Position numbers and translations under genes: made by a program | Notes under the pieces: model-generated | Seen by the model: the letters and a program-made list of their open reading frames with translations, nothing else | Database searches by the model: none | Told to the model about the DNA's origin: nothing | Shown here: in pieces, positions 44,539 to 54,446 of the stretch | How positions within the stretch are numbered: position 1 is the first letter of the stretch | How the letters are laid out: every line of letters begins with the position of its first letter | NCBI RefSeq assembly: GCF_003054555.1 | Contig: NZ_CP026304.1 | Coordinates: 6,820,001 to 6,884,000, forward strand | Reading direction: 5' to 3' | Origin: Streptomyces lunaelactis | GTDB taxonomy: Bacteria; Actinomycetota; Actinomycetes; Streptomycetales; Streptomycetaceae | DNA length: 64,000 nt

Positions 44539-45912
44539 ATGGCCGGCAGCAATGTCACCGCACTCTTCCGTGCGTCCACCGCGCACAGCCCCTCGTACTT
44601 CACCCTGAGCCGGGCATCCGGCGGCGCATCCGGCGAGATCACCGACTTCTGCATCCCCTGCAACCCGTACTTCCCCACCCCCGCGATGTTCGACGAGCTC
44701 GGCGGCCGGCTCCGCGAGATCCTGACGTACTACCCGAGCAGCGCGGACACCATCACCGCCGAGCTGTGCCAGGTGCTCGGGCTCAATCCGCAGACCGTCG
44801 CCATGGGCAACGGCTCCACCGAACTGATCACCTGGATCGACCACTTGCTGGTCAAGGAGTCGCTGGCGGTACCGGTCCCCACCTTCGGCCGGTGGACCGA
44901 CCAGCCGATGGAGACCGGCAAGCGCGTCGACATGCTGCTGCTGCCCGAGGCGCACGGCTTCGGGCTGGACCCGGCGTCCTTCGTGCAGTTCGTCCGCACC
45001 CGCGGCTCCCGCGCGGCGGTCATCTGCAACCCCAACAATCCTGACGGCGGTTACCTGCCCAAACAGCAGCTCCTCGCGCTTCTCGACTCCCTCCAGGACC
45101 TGGATCTGATCGTCGTCGACGAGTCCTTCCTCGAATTCGCGGACGCCGAATCGGATCCGAGTGTCGCCGCGGAGGCCGTACTGCGGACGAACGTGATCGT
45201 GCTGCGCAGCCTGGGCAAGAACTTCGGTCTGCACGGAGTGCGCTTCGGTTATCTCGTCTCGAACCCGAGCCTGGCGGGGAAAGTGCGGGCCGCGCTGCCG
45301 AAGTGGAACCTCAACTCCTTCGCCGAGACAGTGGTGTTCATGCTGAAGGAGCACCGGCAGGAGTACGCCGAGAGCCTGCTGCAGGCCCGCCGCGACCGGC
45401 AGGAGATGACCTACCGCCTCTCCCAGCTGCCGGGCCTCACCGTCTATCCCTCACAGGGCAACTTCCTCTATGTACGCCTGCCGGAGGGCGTGGACGGGTC
45501 GGTCCTGCGGGACCGGCTGCTCGCCGAACACGGCGTGCTGGTGCGCGAGTGCAGCAACAAGATCGGCAGTTCGAGCCGCTTCCTGCGGCTGGTGGTGCGG
45601 CCGCAGCAGGATGTGCTGCGGCTGCTGTCGGCGATGGAGCAGGTGCTGTACGGGCAGCGCACCCAGGCTCCCGAACCGCCCCCGCAGCCGCTGGCCCCGA
45701 TGCTCGCCCAGCTGCCGGGGCCGATGCCCGCGGCGCAGCCGCAGCCGCAGGCCCAGCGGCTGGCCCTGGCCCAGCAGCCGGTGTCCGCCCGCGGCCTGGC
45801 CCGGGGCCAGGACCGGCCCACGCCGATGGAACCGGCCTCCGCCCTCTCCGGGGGGACCGGCGGCTACACCTCGGGAACGGCGGCGGTGGACCGCCTGATC
45901 GGCCAGGCATAG
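44539..45912 (+). CDS. Class I/II PLP aminotransferase (HisC/CobD-like) with Q/P-rich tail
   Basis: 457 residues from ATG 44539 (GGGGAGG upstream). Fold type I: GNGSTELITWIDHLL for phosphate anchoring, ICNPNNPDGGYLP, VVDESFLEFAD and the PLP lysine in SLGKNFGLHGVRFGY. The similarity is to histidinol-phosphate aminotransferase or threonine-phosphate decarboxylase. After about residue 370 there is an extra 85-residue tail rich in Pro, Gln and Ala, probably disordered. Single gene; substrate unknown. Confidence 0.85.
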   Translation: MAGSNVTALFRASTAHSPSYFTLSRASGGASGEITDFCIPCNPYFPTPAMFDELGGRLREILTYYPSSADTITAELCQVLGLNPQTVAMGNGSTELITWIDHLLVKESLAVPVPTFGRWTDQPMETGKRVDMLLLPEAHGFGLDPASFVQFVRTRGSRAAVICNPNNPDGGYLPKQQLLALLDSLQDLDLIVVDESFLEFADAESDPSVAAEAVLRTNVIVLRSLGKNFGLHGVRFGYLVSNPSLAGKVRAALPKWNLNSFAETVVFMLKEHRQEYAESLLQARRDRQEMTYRLSQLPGLTVYPSQGNFLYVRLPEGVDGSVLRDRLLAEHGVLVRECSNKIGSSSRFLRLVVRPQQDVLRLLSAMEQVLYGQRTQAPEPPPQPLAPMLAQLPGPMPAAQPQPQAQRLALAQQPVSARGLARGQDRPTPMEPASALSGGTGGYTSGTAAVDRLIGQA

Positions 45913-45990
45913 GAGGTTTGGAGGTTGTCGTCAGCGTCGCATCAGGTGACCGGAGACGCACGCGGCCAGGCAGCGGTGTCCGGCGTCGTG

Positions 45991-46932
45991 TTACGTACGC
46001 TTCCCGAGCACCTCCACGGCGGCGATCACCCGGTCCCAGAACATTTCAGGTTCCAGGGTCACCGCGACCCGCGCGTTCACGGGCCGGTCCAGGTACTGGT
46101 GCAGGTCCACCACGGTCGCCCCGCGGGTGTGCTGTCCGCGCAGTTCGACTGCCACGCTCGCGTCGACGCAGTGCACGATCGCCGGGTCGATGACACGGGC
46201 CACCGCGACGGGGTCGTGCAGCGGCGGGGACGCGAAGCCCCAAAGCCGCAGGTAGGTGGCCGCGAAATAGGTCATCAGCTGGGCGCACGTACGGCCGAGT
46301 TCCGTGCCGAGCCCTTCGAGGCGGGCAAGGACTTCGGGTGTGGCGAGCGCCTGGTGGGTGACGTTGAGCCCGCACATGGTGACCGGAACACCGCTGCGGA
46401 AGACGATGTCGGCGGCCTCGGGGTCGACGTGGATGTTGAATTCGGCGGCCGGGGTCCTGTTGCCGCGTTCGGTGGAGCCGCCCATGAGCACGATCTCGCG
46501 GATGTGCTCGGCGGCGTCGGGGTACCGGGTCAGCAGCAGGGCGATATTGGTCAGCGGCGCGGTCGGAACGAGAGTGACGGGTTCCGGATGCTCGGTCAGG
46601 ATCCGGTACATGAGATCCACCGCGTGCTCCGGGACCACGTCCACGGTGGGCTCCGCGAACTGCGGACCGTCCATGCCGGAGTCCCCGTGGACGTCGTCCG
46701 CCACCAGCAGGGGCTGGACGAGCGGCTGTGCGCATCCGGCCGCGATGGGAACCCCGGTGATTCCGGCGACGGTGCAGACCCGGCGCGCGTTCAGGGTGGT
46801 CTTCTCGACGGTCTGATTGCCGGCGACCGTGGTGATGGCGAGCAGGTCGATCGCGGGATCGCCCGCCGCGAGCATGATGGCGATGGCGTCGTCGTGCCCG
46901 GGATCGCAGTCGATGATGATGGGGACGGGCAC
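45991..46932 (-). CDS. Inosine/uridine-preferring nucleoside hydrolase
   Basis: 313 residues. The calcium-binding signature DCDPGHDDAIAIM (Asp8, Asp10, Asp14, Asp15) opens the protein. VLMGGS, AAEFNIHVDPEAADIV and a C-terminal SPPLHDPVAVA (the catalytic-site His-Asp) complete the family pattern. It hydrolyses purine/pyrimidine ribosides to base plus ribose; no signal peptide, so cytosolic. Fits the purine salvage/catabolism theme of the neighbouring block. Confidence 0.93.
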   Translation of the reverse strand: MPVPIIIDCDPGHDDAIAIMLAAGDPAIDLLAITTVAGNQTVEKTTLNARRVCTVAGITGVPIAAGCAQPLVQPLLVADDVHGDSGMDGPQFAEPTVDVVPEHAVDLMYRILTEHPEPVTLVPTAPLTNIALLLTRYPDAAEHIREIVLMGGSTERGNRTPAAEFNIHVDPEAADIVFRSGVPVTMCGLNVTHQALATPEVLARLEGLGTELGRTCAQLMTYFAATYLRLWGFASPPLHDPVAVARVIDPAIVHCVDASVAVELRGQHTRGATVVDLHQYLDRPVNARVAVTLEPEMFWDRVIAAVEVLGKRT

Positions 46933-47185
46933 GATGCTCCTCGGGTCGTGTCATGGTTCCGCGCTGTCCAGTCTGCTCCGGGGCTCCGCCGTGCAACCCG
47001 TGACCGCAGCCGTGAGTCCGGCCGCGGACTCCTGCGCGACGCTCGCGGGTACTCGCTTCAGCGGGCCGCTGTGCGGTCAATTGCGCCATATGTACGCCGC
47101 GTGGCGGAATCCTAACGAGTTCTTAATGCCCCATGGGGCCTCGCAGTCGTGCTGCCGACCAGGTGAGGCGACATACGCTCGCGCC

Positions 47186-49222
47186 GTGCTCAACGTGACC
47201 GGGATACTCAAACGGCTGGTAATCGGCCGCGCCAAGCGCAGCGAGGAACTGGGCGGGACGCTGCTGCCCAAGCGACTCGCCCTGCCGATCTTCGCTTCCG
47301 ACCCGCTGTCCTCGGTGGCGTACGCCACCCAGGAGATCCTGCTGGTCCTCACCCTCGGCGGACTGGCGTACCTGCATTTCACGCCGTGGATCGCGGGCGC
47401 GGTCGTGGCGCTGATGACCGTGGTGGTGCTCTCGTACCGCCAGGTCGTGCACGCCTATCCGAGCGGCGGCGGATCGTACGAGGTCGCCTCGACCAACCTG
47501 GGTCCGTCCGCCGGTCTGGTGGTCGCCGCGTCGCTGCTGGTCGACTACGTCATGACCGTGGCGGTCTCGGTCGCCTCCGGGGTGGACAACATCATCTCGG
47601 CGCTGCCCTCACTGGTCGACTACCGCGTGCTGATGGCACTCATCTTCGTCGCCCTCCTGACCGCGATGAACCTGCGCGGCGTACGCGAGTCCGGCCAGGC
47701 GTTCGCGGCCCCGACGTATCTGTTCATCGGCGGCGTGCTGATCATGGTCGGCACGGGACTGTTCCGCTACCTGCTCGGTGACGCGCCGGTGGCCGAGAGC
47801 GCCAAGTACGGCATCGAGGCGGAGCCCGGGGACGTGGGTCTGACGGGCCTGGCCCTGGTGATGCTGGTGCTGCGCGCCTTCTCCAGCGGCTGTACGGCCC
47901 TGACGGGCGTCGAGGCGATCTCCAACGGTGTGCCGGCCTTCCGTAAACCCAAGTCCCAGAACGCCGCGACCACCATGGCCGTGATGGGCATCACCGCCAT
48001 CACGATGTTCGTCGGCGTCACCACCCTCGCGATCGTCGCGAAGGTGCACATCGTCGAGGACGCCTGCCGGCTGACCGGTCTCACGGGCGACTGCGAGACG
48101 TACACCCAGCGCACCGTCATCGCCCAGCTGGCGGCGTCGGTCTTCGGCGGCGAGAACAGCTTCGGCTTCTACTTCATCCAGGCCGCCACCGCCCTGGTGC
48201 TGATCCTCGCCGCCAACACCGCCTACAACGGCTTCCCGCTGCTCGCCTCGATCCTCGCCCAGCACCGCTATCTGCCGCGCCAGCTGCACAACCGCGGTGA
48301 CCGGCTCGCCTTCTCCAACGGCATCCTGGCCCTGGCGGTCGTGGCCGGAGCCCTGCTGTGGGCGTACAAGGCGGATGTCACCAGCCTCATCCACCTCTAC
48401 ATCCTGGGCGTGTTCACCTCCTTCACGCTCTCGCAGACGGGCATGGTCCGGCACTGGAACCGTGAGCTGCGCACGGAGACCGACCCCGTCGTTCGCCGTC
48501 GGCACCAGGTGGCGAGGGTGATCAACGCGACCGGTGCGGTCGTCACCTGCCTGGTCCTGGTCATCGTGCTGGCCACCAAGTTCACGCAGGGTGCCTGGCT
48601 CGCGGTGCTCGCCGCGATCGTGCTGTGGGTGATGATGCGCGGCATCCGCCGTCACTACGACTCCACCGCGGCCGAACTGGCGGTCACCGACCCGCGCAGC
48701 GAGATGGTGCCGCCCTCCCGGGTGCTGGCCATCGTGCTGGTCTCCACCATTCACAAGCCGACCCTGCGGGCACTGGCCTACGCCCGCGCCTTCCGGCCGG
48801 ACCAGCTGGTGGCACTCACCGTCGCGGTCGACCGCGACCAGTCCGTCGCGCTCCAACGGCAGTGGGAGGAGTACCAGATCCCTGTGCCGCTCAAGATCCT
48901 CGACTCCCCGTACCGCGAGATCACCGGGTCGGTCCTGGAGTACGTACGCTCCATAAGGCGTGAAAGCCCTCGGGACGTGATCGCGGTCTTCATCCCCGAG
49001 TACGTCGTCGGCCACTGGTGGGAGAACCTGCTGCACAACCAGTCCGCGCTGTGGCTCAAGAGCCGTCTGCTGTTCACCCCTGGCGTCATGGTGACCAGCG
49101 TCCCCTGGCAGCTGAGCTCCTCCGCCATCGCCGACCACCCGGCCGCCCGCGCCCCGGGCTCAGTCCGCCGCGGGGAACCCGTCAAGACGCGCACGAGCGA
49201 CGACGCCGGCACGCTCCGGTAG
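47186..49222 (+). CDS. APC-superfamily amino-acid/cation permease
   Basis: 678 residues from GTG 47186. About 12 membrane helices of the APC type begin after LALPIFASDPLSSVAYATQE, with SYRQVVHAYPSGGGSYEVAS and NTAYNGFPLLASILAQ. A 180-residue soluble C-terminus with VLAIVLVSTIHKPTLRALAY follows, resembling a UspA-like fold. The substrate (amino acid, or K+ as in KUP relatives) cannot be fixed. Single gene, with its promoter in the 253-bp gap 46933-47185. Confidence 0.85.
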   Translation: MLNVTGILKRLVIGRAKRSEELGGTLLPKRLALPIFASDPLSSVAYATQEILLVLTLGGLAYLHFTPWIAGAVVALMTVVVLSYRQVVHAYPSGGGSYEVASTNLGPSAGLVVAASLLVDYVMTVAVSVASGVDNIISALPSLVDYRVLMALIFVALLTAMNLRGVRESGQAFAAPTYLFIGGVLIMVGTGLFRYLLGDAPVAESAKYGIEAEPGDVGLTGLALVMLVLRAFSSGCTALTGVEAISNGVPAFRKPKSQNAATTMAVMGITAITMFVGVTTLAIVAKVHIVEDACRLTGLTGDCETYTQRTVIAQLAASVFGGENSFGFYFIQAATALVLILAANTAYNGFPLLASILAQHRYLPRQLHNRGDRLAFSNGILALAVVAGALLWAYKADVTSLIHLYILGVFTSFTLSQTGMVRHWNRELRTETDPVVRRRHQVARVINATGAVVTCLVLVIVLATKFTQGAWLAVLAAIVLWVMMRGIRRHYDSTAAELAVTDPRSEMVPPSRVLAIVLVSTIHKPTLRALAYARAFRPDQLVALTVAVDRDQSVALQRQWEEYQIPVPLKILDSPYREITGSVLEYVRSIRRESPRDVIAVFIPEYVVGHWWENLLHNQSALWLKSRLLFTPGVMVTSVPWQLSSSAIADHPAARAPGSVRRGEPVKTRTSDDAGTLR

Positions 49223-49292
49223 TAGCGGCAGCGAGGGCTCGGCGGCGGGGTGCTCGACCGCCGCAGCAGCTACCGTTGGGGCCTGATGGCGG

Positions 49293-49985
49293 ATGCGGTG
49301 CTCGGTGCGCGCGTTCGGCCGGGCTCTGTGGCCGCTGCAGCTCAAGGCCGGCCACCACGACGAATTGCTGTCCGCGCTGCAGCTCGCGTCGAGCACGGCT
49401 ACCGCCCGCAAGCCCGGCACCCGCGCCGCGGGAGCGCTGAAGGCACAACTTGCCCACAGCTTCACTGAGTTGCGGCGCTACGAGGAGGCAGAGGCCCTGG
49501 CGCTTGCGGCGGCTGCGGATGAGCGCACAGCCGGCCACGTGCGAGGACATGCCTCAGCGGTCGAGTTCCTCGGGCTGCTGCGACTGCGACAGTGGCGTTT
49601 CGACGAGGCGTACGCCCGCTTCGACGAAGCGGGAGAGATCTACGATGCGATCGGGCCCGACGACGAGGGCGCGGCCGACCTTCCCCGCGCCGGTGCCCTG
49701 CTCGAACGGCACCGGGGCCGGGCGCTGCGCGGCATGGGAAGACACCAGGAGGCGCGCGAGCATCTGGAGGGCGCGCTGCGGTGGTTCCGGGAGAGTGGGG
49801 AGGCGTACAACTCGGCACGCGTACTGACCGATCTGGCGGAGACCTGCCTCGACGTACAGGACCACGCCGCCGCATTGCCGCTCGTCGACGAAGCGATCGC
49901 GAAACTCGCGGGCGAACGGGCCGAGTATCACCTCGTCCACCTGCGGGCCATGCGTGAGCGTTGCCTCAGCCGGTTCCCGGGGTGA
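49293..49985 (+). pseudogene. TPR C-terminal part of an AfsR/NB-ARC-like protein, 5' truncated
   Basis: 230 residues of TPR repeats (AQLAHSFTELRRYEEAEALA, FDEAYARFDEAGEIYDAIGP, RHRGRALRGMGRHQEAREHL, SARVLTDLAETCLDVQDHAA). This is the usual C-terminal sensor of SARP/STAND regulators. The ATP-binding and DNA-binding halves are missing, and the first ATG lacks a ribosome site, so it looks like a 5'-deleted gene, although an intact stand-alone TPR protein cannot be excluded. Its end overlaps the convergent GT-B-like gene by 20 bp. Confidence 0.55.
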
Positions 49986-51716
49986 CAGTGATGCGGTGAC
50001 CGGCGGTGCCGGTCCGGACGATCAGTCCCTGTGCGACGAGCGTGTCCGGCGGATTGCCGGCGGCCAGCCACGCATGCACCGCGGAGGCGCAGGCCGCGGG
50101 ATCGACGTCCGCTCCAGGGCCGGAAGCCAGGCGCAGGAGACGACCGTCCCGGAGGCGGACCGTGCAGGCGTCGGGCCCGGTGACGTAAGCGGCGAGGGCA
50201 CAATGCGGGTGCAGATCCAGCACCTCGGCCGACCACTGTGCCGGGGAGCCGAGGCGGGGGTCGTCGGGGGCGCCGTACCGGAGGATGACATCGGCGAGGG
50301 CGAGAGCGTCCGGGTCACGGGTGTCCTCATGAACAGCCGTATGCACCTCGCCGTCGCCTTCCGGCTCGTACGCCGCACCGGCATAGCGCTCCACCACAAC
50401 CTCGCACGCCCCCGGCAACCGCGTCAGAACACGCAAGGGCGCAGTGCGCGAGACCGGCTCGTACAACGGCAGCGGCAGCGGCTCCAGGAGCGCAGGCCAG
50501 GAGGGTTCGGGAACATCCATCAGGTCGTAGAAGAGCTCACGCAACCGGACCGCGGACTCGCCGGGCAGTGAGCTGGTGAACTCCTGCGGACCCGGCACCG
50601 GACTGTGCTCCGCACGCAGCGATACCAGCTGAGGCAGCACCGGGGCGCACGGGTCCAGGCGCGGCGCCCTTCGAACGAAATCGGCAGCAGGTGACAGCGG
50701 GTCGAGCCCGGACAAGGGAGCGGCACCCAGCAGTACCGGAGTGCCGAGGGCCGCCGCGTAGTAAGTGACCGCTCCGTGATCGCCGATCACGGCATCAGCC
50801 GCGATCAGCGCCTGCCGCCAGCCTTCCAGCGGATCCATCAGCGCCAGCCCGCCGCGCCGGGCCCGGTCGAGCCAGGCACGAACCTGACCCGGACCATGCC
50901 CGTGCCAGATGTTCGGGTGCAGGATGGCGGCGAGACGGTACTCATCCGCCGGGAGTTCGGCACTCAGGCGTGGCAGCAGCGATGGCAGAACGTCATCGCC
51001 GCTGTCGCCGAAGAGCGACTCCGGGTTCCAGGTGGAGTTGAGCACGACGAGCTGCTGCCCACGCCGCACACCCAATGCCCTGCGGAACCGCTCCCGGTAC
51101 GGACGAGCCGCCAACATCCGGTCAAAGCAGGGATCCCCGGCGAGCACGGCCGTAGGGACAGCCTCAGGGCACGCGGCACGCAGGCGATTCAGCTGCTCGG
51201 GATGGGAGAGAACCAGGGCGTCCGCGAAGGGAAGACCGGTTTCCTCCGACAGAAGCCACTCCGGGGAGAGCCCAAAGACAGGCGCGCTTCCGGCTTCCGG
51301 CTTCCGGCTTCCGGCTTCCGGCTTCCGGCTTCCGGCTTCGCGAGCCTCTTAGTGTATCCAATACCATGCGAAAGCACGAGCAACTTCCCTGGCAGCGCCC
51401 GCAGTTGACCTCCGAAACTCGCCGAGATCGCGAGATCCACCGGTGTCTCGCACGCCTGATCCCAGGGCAGTACCGGCACGCCAGTGTCCGCGAGGAGTTC
51501 AGCGACTCCCGCACGGAACGCCGATGATCCAGGACAGGTGGCCAGCAGCTGTACGCGCAAGTCGTCGTGGAACAGCGGGAGAACGTCCAGCAACCGCGTG
51601 GCCGAGGTGACATTGTGCGCTACGAACAGCACCCTTTGGCACCGGCCCCGAGTCGCCCACCGAACGGCGTCATCGCCGACCGGGACGCGTATCCAGTCGG
51701 TCCGTCCCTCGCCCAT
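49966..51716 (-). pseudogene. GT-B-like (CDP-glycerol transferase-like) gene, frame broken by heptamer repeat
   Basis: Two frames make one protein. The N-part starts at ATG 51716 (AGGGACAC upstream), reads VLFVAHNVTSATRLLDVLPL to LVLSHGIGYTKRL, enters the repeat at 51340-51286 and would stop at 51189 in a non-coding tail. The rest continues in another frame from SAPVFGLSPEWLL through NPESLFGDSGDDVLPSLLPR and DAVIGDHGAVTYYAAALGTP to 49966. The family resembles CDP-glycerol glycerophosphotransferase-type GT-B proteins often mis-named translation initiation factor 2 in Streptomyces. The frame offset is 2 nt: one extra heptamer (8 copies) or loss of two (5 copies) would give a continuous ORF, about 585 residues with 8. 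Confidence 0.75.
51286..51340. repeat. Heptanucleotide tandem repeat (GCTTCCG)x7 plus partial
   Basis: Seven exact copies of GCTTCCG (51286-51334) plus GCTTC. On the coding minus strand it reads CGGAAGC, encoding repeats of the heptapeptide KPEAGSR across three units. Because 7 is not a multiple of 3, any single-unit slip changes the reading frame of the GT-B-like gene that contains it. Confidence 0.95.
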
Positions 51717-52161
51717 TCAGTGTCCCTTGGTGTCCGCGCCTTACCATTCCTCGGTTTGGCCCCCGTGGCTGCGACGAGCGTCGGCAGGGTGGAAGGCGCC
51801 GGCGCGTTCGAAGGGATCCTGCCGTGGTGACGTCGCTGGTGAATTGGCTGCCGAAGCCTAACGCGCGCGTTTGCCCGGGACGCTGACCGGCCCCCGTCTC
51901 GACCGGGGAGGGTTCGGTGCAGACCGTAGCCCGGCCGAGTGACGTGCCCGGCCGAAACACGGTTGCGTGGCGCGCCGGTCCGTCCTGCCCGCAGCACAGG
52001 GTGCTTTCGTCTGGGGGCCGGGCACGCGACGGCTTTCGTGCCCGCCCTGGTGGGCCGGCCGACGCTGGGCCTCCCTCGTATGCGTCGCCCGTTCCCGGCG
52101 GCACGCCCGTCGGTATGTCGGGGCGGCGGGCGCGCCGCCCCGAAACGCCGAAGGAGAGATC
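51717..52161. other. Intergenic region with promoter-proximal hairpin
   Basis: 445 bp between the divergently transcribed GT-B-like gene and the SDR gene, with no supported gene. At 52118-52143 a perfect 11-bp hairpin (TCGGGGCGGCG, 4-nt loop) ends 10 bp before the SDR ribosome site GAAGGAGAG. It could be a leader hairpin affecting translation or transcript stability of the respiratory operon. Confidence 0.55.
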
Positions 52162-53004
52162 GTGGTGGCAGGAAGTGTCGACGAGAACCGCGGGACGACG
52201 ACCGCGCAGCTCCTCAAGGGCCAGAGGGCGCTGGTGACCGGTGCCAATTCGGGCATCGGCAAGGCCACCGCCATTGCGCTGGGCCGGGCCGGAGCGGACG
52301 TCGTGGTGAACTACGTCGTCGGTGCGGACGAGGCCGAGAAGGTCGTGGCGCAGATCAAGGACTTCGGGGTTCGTGCCTACGCCCACGAGGCCGACGTGTC
52401 CGACGAGGACCAGGTGGCCGCCATGGTCGCGCAGATGGTGAGGGAGTTCGGCACCATCGACATCATGGTCGCCAACGCGGGCCTCCAGCGGGACGCGCCC
52501 TTGGCGGAGATGACGCTCGCACAGTGGCAGAAGGTCATCGACGTCAACCTGACCGGCCAGTTCCTCTGCGCTCGGGAGGCCGCCAAGGAGTTCGTGCGGC
52601 GCGGTGTGGTGCCGGAGGTGTCCCGTTCTGCCGGGAAGATCATCTGCATGAGCTCGGTCCACCAGATCATCCCGTGGGCGGGGCACGTGAACTACGCCTC
52701 CTCCAAGGGCGGTGTGGGCATGCTGATGCAGACCCTCGCCCAGGAGCTGGCTCCCCAGCGGATCAGGGTCAATGCGGTTGCACCCGGAGCTATTCGCACG
52801 CCGATCAACCGCGACGCCTGGTCCACGCCCGAGGCCGAGGCCGACCTGCTGCGCCTGATCCCGTACCGCCGCGTGGGCGACCCGGACGACATCGCCAACG
52901 CCGTCGTCGCCATGGCGTCCGACCTGCTCGACTACGTCGTCGGCGCCACGCTCTTCGTCGACGGCGGAATGACGCTCTTCCCCGGCTTCGCCACCGGAGG
53001 CTGA
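52162..53004 (+). CDS. SDR oxidoreductase, glucose 1-dehydrogenase type
   Basis: 280 residues from GTG 52162 (GAAGGAGAG upstream). Classical short-chain dehydrogenase: NAD(P) motif TGANSGIG (26-33), NAG near residue 105, catalytic Ser in MSSVHQ (about 164), Tyr178 and Lys182 in YASSK. Ending VVGATLFVDGGMTLFPGF matches the bacterial glucose 1-dehydrogenase group that converts glucose to gluconolactone with NAD(P)+. First gene of an SDR, NDH-2, cytochrome bd operon (6-bp gap to the next gene), so the NADH it makes can feed directly into respiration. Confidence 0.88.
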   Translation: MVAGSVDENRGTTTAQLLKGQRALVTGANSGIGKATAIALGRAGADVVVNYVVGADEAEKVVAQIKDFGVRAYAHEADVSDEDQVAAMVAQMVREFGTIDIMVANAGLQRDAPLAEMTLAQWQKVIDVNLTGQFLCAREAAKEFVRRGVVPEVSRSAGKIICMSSVHQIIPWAGHVNYASSKGGVGMLMQTLAQELAPQRIRVNAVAPGAIRTPINRDAWSTPEAEADLLRLIPYRRVGDPDDIANAVVAMASDLLDYVVGATLFVDGGMTLFPGFATGG

Positions 53005-53010
53005 TCTCCG

Positions 53011-54351
53011 ATGCAGGACCATGTCACACCCCGCCGGGTGGTGATCCTCGGCGGGGGGTTCGCCGGGCTGTTCGCCGCCCGCGCCCTACGGCGGTCACCG
53101 GTCGCCGTGACCGTGATCGACCGCCGCGCCCACCACCTCTTCCAACCGCTGCTCTACCAGTGCGCCTCCGGAATCCTGTCCGAGGGCCAGATCGCGCAAC
53201 CGCTCCGCGCGGTCCTGCGACGCCACCACAACGTGAGCTGCCTGCTCGCCGAAGCCACCGACGTGGATGTCGAAGCCCGCCTGGTCCACGCCCGGCGACC
53301 GGACGGCGGAGCCCTCGCGCTGCCCTACGACGATCTGATCGTCGCGGTCGGCATGCGCCAGTCCTACTTCGGGCACGACGAGTTCGCCGCGCACGCCCCC
53401 GGCATGAAGACCCTGAACGACGCGCTGGACATCCGCCGACGGCTCTACCGGGCGTTCGAGATGGCCGAAACGGCCCCGGACGCCGAGGAGCGGCAGCAGT
53501 GGCTCACCTTCGCGCTCGTCGGCGGCGGCCCGACCGGCGTCGAACTCGCGGGACAGATCCGGGAGATTGCCGGCCACACGCTCGAGCGGGAGTTCCAGAC
53601 GTTCGACTCCGCCCAGGCCCGGGTGCTGCTCTTCGAGGGCTCCGACGAGGTGCTGGGCGCGTTCGGCCGCCCACTGGCCCATCGCGCGGCCCGAACCCTG
53701 CAGAGCCTCGGCGTGGAGTTGCATCTGGGCACGAAGGTCACCGACGTCGACGCGCACGGCCTGACGGTACAAGACCGGGACGGCGCGACCACCCGGTTCG
53801 AGGTACGCACCGTGCTGTGGACGGCGGGCGTCGAGGCGCCGCCCATCGCCGCCGCGCTGGCCCGGGCAACCGGCGTCACCCAGGACCGGGCCGGACGCAT
53901 CGCCGTCGAACCCGACCTCACCATCCCCGGCCATCCGGAGATCCGCGTCACGGGCGACGTGATGAGCCTGAACCGGCTGCCGGGGCTGGCCGAGGTCGCC
54001 ATGCAGTCGGGCGCATATGCGGGCCGGGTCGTGCGCCACGCCGTGGAGGGCCGGACGAAACAGCCGAAGCCCTTCAAGTACTGGGACCTCGGCAGCGCCG
54101 CGTACATCGCCCGCGGCCGCGCCGTCGTCAAGGCCGGCCCGCTGCACCTGTCCGGCGCGACCGGCTGGCTGGCCTGGCTCTTCATTCATCTGGCCTTCCT
54201 CACCGGATTCCGCAGCAGGCTGGGAGCGGTGCTCAGCTGGTCCGTCGCCTTCGCCACCAGCTCGCGACGCGAACGCGCCTTCACGCAGCCCGACGCAGAC
54301 GCGCCGGCCGGCCGGGCGCCCGGGCCGAAGCCGCCCCTGTCGCCTCCCTGA
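53011..54351 (+). CDS. Type II NADH dehydrogenase
   Basis: 446 residues. Two dinucleotide folds: FAD site VVILGGGFAGLFAARAL (about 10-26) and NADH site ALVGGGPTGVELAGQI (about 168-183). HHLFQPLLYQCASGILS and the C-terminal AYIARGRAVV and LAWLFIHLAFL membrane-anchoring helix are NDH-2 hallmarks. It oxidises NADH and reduces quinone without pumping protons. It lies between the NADH-producing SDR and the quinol oxidase genes. Confidence 0.93.
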   Translation: MQDHVTPRRVVILGGGFAGLFAARALRRSPVAVTVIDRRAHHLFQPLLYQCASGILSEGQIAQPLRAVLRRHHNVSCLLAEATDVDVEARLVHARRPDGGALALPYDDLIVAVGMRQSYFGHDEFAAHAPGMKTLNDALDIRRRLYRAFEMAETAPDAEERQQWLTFALVGGGPTGVELAGQIREIAGHTLEREFQTFDSAQARVLLFEGSDEVLGAFGRPLAHRAARTLQSLGVELHLGTKVTDVDAHGLTVQDRDGATTRFEVRTVLWTAGVEAPPIAAALARATGVTQDRAGRIAVEPDLTIPGHPEIRVTGDVMSLNRLPGLAEVAMQSGAYAGRVVRHAVEGRTKQPKPFKYWDLGSAAYIARGRAVVKAGPLHLSGATGWLAWLFIHLAFLTGFRSRLGAVLSWSVAFATSSRRERAFTQPDADAPAGRAPGPKPPLSPP

Positions 54352-54446
54352 CGACGTCAGCAGGCCGGCACCTCCCTGCCGTCACCCCTCCGCATCCTGT
54401 CGTTCCTCAGCCCCCGCTCCCCGCGGGGCAGACCATCGAGGCGCAC

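Noticed and set aside
51939..54446. The long in-frame extension upstream of cydA
   Set aside because: It overlaps the SDR and NDH-2 genes in another frame and its translation is Arg/Pro-rich noise; CydA starts at ATG 54447.
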